Shown here: piece by piece, positions 17,065 through 24,800 of the stretch
Layout of the letters: each line of letters starts with the position of its first letter
How positions within the stretch are numbered: position 1 is the first letter of the stretch
Assembly (NCBI GenBank): GCA_013112725.1
Contig: JABFFZ010000034.1
Coordinates: forward strand, 1 to 51,666
DNA: 51,666 nt
Direction: 5' to 3'
Source: Chloroflexota bacterium
GTDB lineage: Bacteria; Chloroflexota; Anaerolineae; Promineifilales; Promineifilaceae
Position numbers and translations under genes: made by a program
Notes under the pieces: generated by a model
Databases searched by the model: none
What the model saw: the letters and a program-made list of their open reading frames with translations, nothing else
Told to the model about the DNA's origin: nothing

Positions 17065-18621
17065 TCAGGGTTTTTCATTCAGGTTGTATTCGCCTGTTTG
17101 TTCAAGCAGTTGCAGTTGATGGAAATGGGATGTGGGTTGTTTTTCTATCAGGATGGCATTAAGTTCAGCCAATTTGCCACACGCTGTAGCTAAGGCCAGC
17201 AGGTCAAGTTGTTGCAGAATCTTTTTGGTAATTGGTCGCTTGTTATCCCAAAAAATGAAGGCGTGGAAAAATTCTCTGGCAATGGTTGAGTTGAGTAATT
17301 GGGCTAACAGGCGGGCTTCCTCTTCAGAATGGCAGGGGAGAAAGTAGCAGGTATCGTCGAGGACGGTCGGTTTGCCTTGCAATGGGCCAACGGCCGTAAA
17401 CCGCAACGCTTTGTACAGGCCAGAAATGACTACTTTCCAGGGAGCGAAACTGTAACCACCCACGCCAAAAATGGCGAAACGGGGACGATTTTTGTAGATG
17501 CGGCTTTTACGGCCGTCTAAATACGCCCCATGTTTTTGCAGGTAAGCCCAGGTCAGGGGGGCTGTTAACTGGATGCTGTGGGTTTCATCCCCGACACTTT
17601 TTTGGGTCACTAACATGTAACGGCACGGCCGTGCCGCCCGCCCCTCGGTCAGATCGCTGCTTTTCAGCATAGGGTAAAGATAGTCGTTTTCCAGGTTAAT
17701 GACTTCCCCTGGTTTGTTGATGTAACGGCCGTTTGCATATTCTAGCTCCATAACCAGCGCACAATCATGTTTAATCCCGGAACGCCACTGATAGGGGGAA
17801 CTCCCCTGTTGGACAAGATGACGCCATTTTTGGAAGCAGCCGCTATCCGCGATCAGTTGGCCTTGCGCAAAACCGATTTGGGTAATGGGGGTGCTGTTTT
17901 CCAGATCAGGATAAACGTTGCAGATTTTTGCCTGGCTTTGGGTGCGGTAATCTATCACCAGCAGTCCGGCATCTACCGCGACCTGAAAGGCAGCAGCGGC
18001 ATTTATCAGGTAGAGCGATGCCTGGGGAGCCACATTACTCTGCCAGATATAGGTGAGGAGTTTGCGGGCGACGGCCGTTTTGCACAACATTGCCAGTATG
18101 GCGGTACGGCCGTGCAGCCAACCCGTTATTTCTCGCAGCATCCACTCGGAAATGTCAAAGTTACTACTCCCGGTGATAGCCTCAATCCCCGCCTGGTTTT
18201 GGAAATTGCGCTTGATTGGCAGATTATCGCTTGTCATTGATGCCAATACACTGTTTGTAACCCAGGGGGGATTGCCCACGATGAGCAATGGATCGGGTAA
18301 AGCTGACAGTATTTTTTCCCAATCCAGGACAAAAAAATCCCCCGTATGAAGCTGAATGCGCCCTCCATTTCCTTGAAGGATTGCCTGTTGTTCTAAGAAA
18401 CGAAGATGTGCGTCGTTAATATCAAATCCGCAAATCTGTCCGGTATCGGGGAATTGATCGGCCGCTGCCAGCAACAAACTGCCACGACCACAATGTGGCT
18501 CAATAATCGTTCGGGGGCGAATGCCTGATTGATACAACAAATTACAAATTTGCTCTGCTAACCAGGCAGGGGTCTGAAAATCGCCATATTCGACTTTCTG
18601 TGGTTTATGATCGTGACGCAT
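17065..18621 (-). CDS. N6-adenine DNA methyltransferase of a type II R-M system
   Basis: 518 residues. The SAM-binding motif region IEPHCGRGSLLL is at 40-51, preceded by motif X (GDFQTPAWLAEQI, residues 13-25). The catalytic NPPW is at 117-120, so the order X-I-IV is that of gamma-class (TaqI-like) adenine methyltransferases. The C-terminal half (from about 250) would be target recognition, including GIKHDCALVMEL and KSRIYKNRPRFAIFGVG, as in TaqI/Eco57I relatives. ATG 18621 overlaps by one base (TGATG) the ancestral stop of the endonuclease gene. The recognition site is not readable. It appears intact while its endonuclease partner carries an early stop. Confidence 0.88.
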   Translation of the reverse strand: MRHDHKPQKVEYGDFQTPAWLAEQICNLLYQSGIRPRTIIEPHCGRGSLLLAAADQFPDTGQICGFDINDAHLRFLEQQAILQGNGGRIQLHTGDFFVLDWEKILSALPDPLLIVGNPPWVTNSVLASMTSDNLPIKRNFQNQAGIEAITGSSNFDISEWMLREITGWLHGRTAILAMLCKTAVARKLLTYIWQSNVAPQASLYLINAAAAFQVAVDAGLLVIDYRTQSQAKICNVYPDLENSTPITQIGFAQGQLIADSGCFQKWRHLVQQGSSPYQWRSGIKHDCALVMELEYANGRYINKPGEVINLENDYLYPMLKSSDLTEGRAARPCRYMLVTQKSVGDETHSIQLTAPLTWAYLQKHGAYLDGRKSRIYKNRPRFAIFGVGGYSFAPWKVVISGLYKALRFTAVGPLQGKPTVLDDTCYFLPCHSEEEARLLAQLLNSTIAREFFHAFIFWDNKRPITKKILQQLDLLALATACGKLAELNAILIEKQPTSHFHQLQLLEQTGEYNLNEKP

Positions 18622-19274
18622 CAGACTACCTTGTGAATGCCGGCAACTTCACCGGCAACCTCGATTACCCGCCGATATTGCAGCCGCCATTACAAGGCGT
18701 TGGAGATGGTCAGATACCCTTGTTCTGGAGGGTTGGCCTCAATTTCCCCGGCCAACTCGTATGCTTGAACCTCATCTACCGGCAGAAAGCGATCCAGCAA
18801 AAAAGCGGCAATATCATCTGCATTGCCTTCGTTTGCCAACAACTGACGAAGACCCGAAGTGGTTTGATAATCGGCCGTTTTGTTTTCGGCCACGAAAATC
18901 ACATGCAAAATTTGGAGCTGGCTGGTTCGGGTCTTGGCATCATCCTGTTTGTCATAGACAAATATCAAAAGGCCGTATCCCAATCCGTATACTTTTTGTC
19001 GGGCAGATTTGAAGGGGCAAGAAGATTGGGGCTGTTTGATGCTTGTTACTTTAATGTCCACGTTCAGATCGGGCAGGTCTATTCCTTTGGCAGAGCTACC
19101 GATGGTAGTCGCAAACTGGTTGCGCAAATAGGTTTGGAATCTGTGTTCCAGGTATGTTCCTATGGCCTTGCCATCCGTAATGCCAAAAAGAGACGGCTCA
19201 AAATGGGTGGACTCCAGTTCAGCAAACTGGCGGGCTGCCAGACACAGCAGCTTGATGGTGAGTTCAGGTTTCAT
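18621..19274 (-). pseudogene. Type II restriction endonuclease interrupted by an in-frame TAA near its end
   Basis: ATG 19274 opens a frame of 194 residues ending at TAA 18690-18692. The same frame continues with 22 sense codons (WRLQYRRVIEVAGEVAGIH...) to a TGA at 18621-18623 that overlaps the methyltransferase ATG, the usual junction of a coupled R-M pair. A single CAA-to-TAA change would explain this. A nuclease-like core SSAKGIDLPDLNVDIKVTS is present (Asp66/Asp69 and DIK at 73-75), consistent with PD-(D/E)xK. The missing tail may or may not abolish activity. It starts four bases after the DUF2442 stop with no good ribosome binding site, so it is translationally coupled. Sequencing error is possible. 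Confidence 0.75.
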
Positions 19275-19278
19275 GCAG

Positions 19279-19587
19279 CTACACTGATTCTAACGGAATC
19301 TTTGCCCAATTTTGGGCGCGTTTTGCCAGTTCTGCGCCTTCTCCCTTGTGCCAGTTATAGAGTGTGGCCGGGTCAAAATCGGCACCGTTCGGCCAGACCA
19401 GTGTGCCAATTTCAGCATCTAGCATGACCTGGTTAAATAGTGTTTGGTCCCGAAGTGGGCCGTAGTAATAACCATGCAGTACCGGTTCAAAATTGATCTC
19501 ATGTTGGACACCATCTTCAAAAGTTACGCTGAGGGTAAATGGCCCAACAATTTGAAAATCTGTCACTTCAATGAGTAGATGATCCAT
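19279..19587 (-). CDS. DUF2442-family small protein
   Basis: 102 residues. The pattern VTDFQIVGPFTLSVTFEDG, then INFEPVLHG and GTLVWPNGADFDPATLY, is that of DUF2442 proteins, which commonly pair with DUF4160 proteins and have been suggested to act as toxin-antitoxin-like modules. A broken DUF4160 gene lies directly upstream. The ribosome binding site GGAGAG is seven bases from ATG 19587. No catalytic residues are known. Its role beside a restriction-modification pair is unclear. Confidence 0.82.
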   Translation of the reverse strand: MDHLLIEVTDFQIVGPFTLSVTFEDGVQHEINFEPVLHGYYYGPLRDQTLFNQVMLDAEIGTLVWPNGADFDPATLYNWHKGEGAELAKRAQNWAKIPLESV

Positions 19588-19601
19588 TTTATCTCTCCGC
19601 T

Positions 19602-19871
19602 TTACTGCAAAGGTGGCAGCCTGTTGATAGGTCGGCTATTGGCTGCCAGATTCCAGTTTTCAAGGAGCTCTTCTTGATAAAGCTTCATCCAGGCTTCAAC
19701 GAATCGTTGTTGACGCCTGGGTAGCTCACCGGCAATGATCTCGATAGGATCGATCCCAAAGACGGCGCGATAATTTTGGTAATAGGCGTGCAGATGTGGA
19801 GTTTAGTGTCTTTCGCCGGTTTCGTTAAAGATGGGAATGATAATACCATAGAACCTGCATATTTCGGCCAT
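19602..19871 (-). pseudogene. DUF4160-family gene with internal TAA
   Basis: Reading from ATG 19871 gives MAEICRFYGIIIPIFNETGERH, then TAA at 19803-19805. The same frame continues TPHLHAYYQNYRAVFGIDP, IEIIAGELPRRQQRFVEAW and so on to TAA at 19602. The combined 88 sense codons match DUF4160 layout, including the HxHAYY core directly after the stop. It is too short for ORF finders because of the stop. It sits 14 bases ahead of the DUF2442 gene, the standard pairing. This is the second in-frame stop in the same operon. Confidence 0.75.
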
Positions 19872-19911
19872 AGGGTTTACCTGGTTTGTGGTGAGAGCCT
19901 GTCCTGAAAAT

Positions 19912-19938
19912 GTAGCCCAGGTTGGTAACCTGGGTTAC
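19912..19938. repeat. Short inverted repeat, GTAGCCCAGG/CCTGGGTTAC
   Basis: Ten-base arms with one mismatch enclose a 7-base loop. It resembles a small dispersed hairpin of the kind common in repeat-rich genomes. It lies in the 131-base gap between the genes ending at 20003 and starting at 19871, where no promoter stood out. Confidence 0.5.
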
Positions 19939-20002
19939 GCTTTCATTCGTCGTGGTGGGCATTCCCCCATGTTTAACACTTGTATGGATAAGGGTTATTG
20001 TA

Positions 20003-20323
20003 CTACATAGCTTTTAGAGTATCCAGGAAGGAGCCATAGTAACCAAGAAAGAACGGTTGGTTACCGTGCCCCGACGTTGCTAAACCAAACTTATTGACTT
20101 CTTCGTCATAAACTATGGTGTATCCAGTACGGCAGTTTTCTAGAATTTCTACAAAAACAACCCATAACTCAATTGCTGCATTGGAATCATAGGGATCATA
20201 ACCAAAGCTGACTCTTCGTGGTGGTACTAAATTAGTTTGCCATTCCCAACCGAGGTTATCTATCTCATGCTTTTGAGTTCTGATTTCACTTTGGATCAGT
20301 TCGGCAACCTCTTCGCTTTTCAT
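20003..20323 (-). CDS. Hypothetical 106-residue acidic protein
   Basis: The sequence was not recognised. It starts MKSEEVAELIQSEIRTQKHEI (a charged helix), then has a beta-rich part (RRVSFGYDPYDSNAAIELWVVFVEI) and a C-terminal GYYGSFLDTLKAM. There is no signal peptide or membrane segment. The size and acidic alpha/beta profile resemble immunity or antitoxin-type proteins, but no toxin is adjacent. It begins four bases after the aminotransferase stop, so it is probably co-transcribed. Confidence 0.65.
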   Translation of the reverse strand: MKSEEVAELIQSEIRTQKHEIDNLGWEWQTNLVPPRRVSFGYDPYDSNAAIELWVVFVEILENCRTGYTIVYDEEVNKFGLATSGHGNQPFFLGYYGSFLDTLKAM

Positions 20324-20327
20324 AGAT

Positions 20328-21593
20328 TCACTTGGAGGCTGTTATTGCCTTGGAAAAAATCTGTAAGGCGTCCTGGATTTGGGATTGGTTGACGACCAGG
20401 GGCGGAATCCAGCGGATGACGTTGCCGTAGGCGCCGCAGGTGAGCAGCATCAGGTTCTGTTCGTGGCAGGCTTTGGCAACGGCCGTCGCCCTTTCCCCCC
20501 AGGGTTCTCCTGCCGGTGTGGTAAATTCGCTGGCAACCATCAGCCCCCAACCGCGCACATCGCCAATTTCGGGGTGTTCCTCTTGCAGTTTACGCAGTCC
20601 GGTGGTAAGGACGATACCCATGTCGGCTGCATTTTCGATCAGGTTTTCTTCACGCAGGACTTGAATGGTGGCCACGGCTGCCGCGCAGGCGACCGCATTG
20701 CCACCATACGTGCCGCCGTGTGAGCCAGGCGGCCATTTGTCCATCAATTCCCGCGGGGCGGCAATGCCGGAGAGGGGCATCCCAGAGGCCAGCCCTTTGG
20801 CCATGATCAGGATGTCTGGGGTGACGCCGCTGTGTTCGCTGGCAAACCATTTACCGGTACGGCCGAACCCTGTCTGCACCTCGTCGGCTACCAGCAGGAT
20901 GCCGTTTTCGTCGCAAAGCTGGCGCAGCTTTTGCATGAAGCGGTTGGGGGCGGGCACGTAGCCGCCTTCGCCCAGTTCCGGCTCGATGACAATGGCGGCC
21001 GTTTCGTGGGCGGCGGTTTGCATTTTGAGCAGTTTTTTGAGTTCTTTGATGCAGAAATTCACCGTTGTCTCCTCATCCCACCCATAAGCGTAGGCGTAGG
21101 GGAAGGGGGCGACGAAGATGCCGGGCACGAGCGGCTGGTAGCCGGCGCGGTAGATGGTTTTGCTGGTGGTCATGGCCATGGTGGCGTGGGTACGGCCGTG
21201 AAATGACCCCTGAAACACAATGATGTTCGGTTTGCCGGTGGCCGCCCGCGCCAGTTTGACGGCCGCTTCCACTGCCTCTGCGCCAGAGTTGGAAAAGAAG
21301 AAGGTGTCCAGCTTTGGCGGCACAATCTGGCTCAACTCTTCCGTCAGGTGAATCATCGGTTCGTGGTAGACGATGTTGGCCTGGGCGTGCAGGATTTTGC
21401 CCGCCTGTGACTGAATGGCCTGCACCACTTTAGGGTGAGCGTGACCGGTGTTAGTGACGCCAATACCGCTGGTGAAATCCAGGTAGCGACGGCCGTTTTT
21501 GTCGTACAAATAAATGCCTTCGCCATGATCAGCAATCACTGTCGCCGAACGGCTCCAAACGGGGGAAATGTGGTTCAAATTTAGGGTGTCCAT
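20328..21593 (-). CDS. Class III aminotransferase (4-aminobutyrate/ornithine type)
   Basis: 421 residues, the usual length. PLP-enzyme marks are the N-terminal YLDFTSGIGVTNTGHAHP, FFSNSGAEAVEAA, the SFHGRTHATMA segment, VADEVQTGFGRTG and the Schiff-base Lys in IMAKGLASGMPLSG. It transfers an omega-amino group, probably from GABA, ornithine or a related diamine, to 2-oxoglutarate. The EPELGEGGYV segment differs from the EPVQGEGG of many GabT enzymes, so the exact substrate is open. ATG 21593 has AGAGGTAAGAG directly upstream. It diverges from the large propeller gene. Confidence 0.87.
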   Translation of the reverse strand: MDTLNLNHISPVWSRSATVIADHGEGIYLYDKNGRRYLDFTSGIGVTNTGHAHPKVVQAIQSQAGKILHAQANIVYHEPMIHLTEELSQIVPPKLDTFFFSNSGAEAVEAAVKLARAATGKPNIIVFQGSFHGRTHATMAMTTSKTIYRAGYQPLVPGIFVAPFPYAYAYGWDEETTVNFCIKELKKLLKMQTAAHETAAIVIEPELGEGGYVPAPNRFMQKLRQLCDENGILLVADEVQTGFGRTGKWFASEHSGVTPDILIMAKGLASGMPLSGIAAPRELMDKWPPGSHGGTYGGNAVACAAAVATIQVLREENLIENAADMGIVLTTGLRKLQEEHPEIGDVRGWGLMVASEFTTPAGEPWGERATAVAKACHEQNLMLLTCGAYGNVIRWIPPLVVNQSQIQDALQIFSKAITASK

Positions 21594-21704
21594 CTCTTAC
21601 CTCTTGTCGTGGGAAATGATGCCGGGATTGTGCCTGCAACGGCCGTAAGAGGCAAGCCGGAACCTATTCATCGGCTATTCGTATTTACGTTCTGGATGAC
21701 AAAA

Positions 21705-21714
21705 CTGGTATAAT
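21705..21714 (+). promoter_or_regulatory. Extended -10 promoter for the large propeller gene
   Basis: CTGGTATAAT has a perfect TATAAT (21709-21714) with an upstream TGG extension, about 100 bases before the start codon. The -35 region is weak (TTTACG near 21684). An ACGGCCGT palindrome follows immediately at the expected transcription start. Confidence 0.6.
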
Positions 21715-21813
21715 ACGGCCGTGCTTTAACCCATCTTTTCCATTTACAAAGGGTAAATACAGTTGCGCCCCCAAATGAAAGTTGGGGGAGCTAAACAAAC
21801 ACATGGAGGAAAA

Positions 21814-24800
21814 ATGAAAACCCAAGTCTTTGCCTATAACAGGCGAATTATTGTTGCGTTCCTGGTGGTAGTGGCCACGCTGCTGTTAGGCATCTCCTGG
21901 CTGCCGCTCACCGCTTCGGCGCGCCCCGATCTGTCGCCGGCCACGCCGTCTGACATTGGCCTGGCCTATGTGTCATTACCGGACTATGGCCGGGTTGCTT
22001 TGTTGAATACCGAAACCCATACATATGTGGGATCAGTGGACGTAGGCGCTGCCGGTTGTGATTACCCATACCAGGTGGTCATATCTCCCAATGAGGCCTA
22101 TGTGTATGTGGCCTGTAGTTCTTCTGTGGGGGTGATTGCTACTGCTACCAATACCGTTATCCACAACATAAATTTGCCTGGCGTTGCCTATGATATTGCT
22201 TTTGTGCAAGGGGGCGCTTATGCTCTGGTGACGCTCTACGACTATAACACGGTGGTGGTAATAGATACGGCCACTTTTGCTATTGTTAACTCCATTACCG
22301 CGCCTAACTCACCTAATCGCCTGGCTGCTCATCCCTACTTGGACCGCGTGTATGTCACGATGGGATCTGGTGGTTTATTGGTCGTTGATGCTACTACTTT
22401 CAGTGTGATAGGGACAATTTACCTGACCGGTAATCCATATGATGTCATTGTCTCTCCGGATGGGCAGCTCATTTTTGTCAGCAGCAGCTATTATCAAGGC
22501 GCGGTAATCGTCATTGACGCCAACACAAACAATGTAATCACAGAAATATCTGCCTCTGCCAGCGTCTATCATCTGGCCATTACGCCGGATGGGGAGACCC
22601 TGTTTGGGGCCGGTGGGTATAACGGTATCTTTGTTTTTGACGTGCCCACACTGTCTTATACGACGACCATTTATGGCGTTGATGAAGCCTATTATCCGAT
22701 GGTGAATTGTGATGGAGATGAACTCTATGTGGGCGGTGGCTATAACAACTATGTGCCGGTTTTAGACATTCCTGACTATACTGTAACGTACTATGTGGCA
22801 CTCGATGGATATTATGGGCCGAGAGGCATTGCCATATGCCCCGATTTTGCTATCAGCGGTGTTGCCTTGCTGCCGCCCGTGCAGAGCAATGATGCTGCGT
22901 TAGGGGACACGGCCGTTCACGAACTAACCCTAGTCAATTCCACCGATATGGCCGACAGTTATGACCTGACGTTGGGGACGTTTAACTGGGATAGCGCCCT
23001 GTCCACCCAGCAAGTAGGCCCTCTCCAGCCCGGTGAATATGTGACTTTCACCATTAGCGTTACCGTGCCGGTGAGCGCAGATTGGTATGACGAGGACAGC
23101 GTAGCCATTTACGCCACCTCGGTGACTAGCCCATCGGTGTATTCAGACACGGCCGTCGCCATTACGCAGGCTTATGCCCCACCCCAAATCTCTGCATCCC
23201 CTACCGAATTTTCCAGTACGCAGTTAGTGGGGGAAATTGTCACGGATACCTTGAACCTGTCTAATGCCAATGGCGTCACGCTCACCTTTGAGATAAGGGA
23301 ACGAGAGACAACGCCCAATCAGGCCCATTCTGTGCCGGAGTCACAGTTCTTTGCAGAACCACAACCATGGGGCAATAACTTCACAGAGGAACGCAACGTC
23401 TTAACGACGCTTAGAAACTCAGGTGGGTCACTACCCGCTATCTTGACTGATCCCCTGGGTGATGCTGTGTACATTGACGTGGTGGAAGTGGCAGCCGCCT
23501 CGGCCGGCGCTGAAATGACCATGCGCCTGACTTTTGCGCCCGGCGCCGGGCCAAACGGCGCTGCTGGTTATATATTTCTGGACACAGACCAGGATGACAG
23601 CACGGGGGTATCACCGACCGTCTACGCCGGAAATTCGCAACAAGATATTGGGCTTGAGTATTATTTGTTCCTCTTTAATTTGCCTTACACCGTAGACATA
23701 TATAATGTGGATACCGGTTATATTGCCTCAGTGACCCCCAGTTATACGAGCGACTCATTTGAATTTACGCTCCCCCTTTCTGCGCTGGGTAATGATGACG
23801 GCAACATTGATGTGGCTATGGTCGTGGGGAATGATGTTCTACCGACCGATTGGGTGCCTGATGTCGGACACGGTACGATTGGCGCAGGTGGTGATGCGCT
23901 TTGGTTATCAACCGCTCCAGTTTCAGGTACAGTGGCTACCAATAGCACATTGCCGGTGCAGGTTGTACGTAACGCCACGAATTTGCAGCCAGGTCTGTAC
24001 ACGGCCGATCTGTTGGTGAATAATGATGATCCTGAAAATCAGGTCGTCATAGTACCAGTCACAATGACGGTGCAGCCGACGGCCAACATGGGTTGGGTGG
24101 AAGGCACAATTACTGATGCCGGTACTGGTTTGCCATTACAGGCTACCATCATTGCCCAGGGACAGCCGTACACGGTAACTTCCAACCCGGCTACCGGCTA
24201 TTATATTCTCTGGCTAGATGCCGGTACCTACACCTTGCAAGTCTCCGCCACTGGCTATGTTACCGAAACGCAATCCGTTAATATCGTGGCTCAGCAGGGA
24301 ACTACGCAAGATTTTGACCTGGTGCTGAATGTGCCCGTTATCGAGGTGACACATGAGGATATGGCCGTAGCCCTGGATGTGGGCATGGCGACCTCCCGTG
24401 CTTTCACCATTACTAATGACGGCCCGGCATTGCTGGCGTTTGACATTCTGAAAGTTGCCACCGGCTATACGCCGTTGGTATACGTGCGTGACAGACTCAA
24501 CCTGGCGCTGCCGGAAACGGCCGTTACCACATCACTGGCCCCTGGTCCCCTGGCAAATATGCCTTCGGCTGTTCATTTAGGTGGCAACCCCGTCCTCATC
24601 ATCCAGGATTCTTATCCCTGGGGGTATGACTCCATCCAGCAAATCCTGAATAACAACGGCATTGCCTACGACCAGGTTGACTCCAGCTATATGGCTACGA
24701 TTGACCTTTCTGTCTATGAACTGGTCATTATTCCCAGTGAGCAAAGTTGGGACTTTTACAATGCCTGGGACGCTAACATCGGACGATTTGAAACATATGT

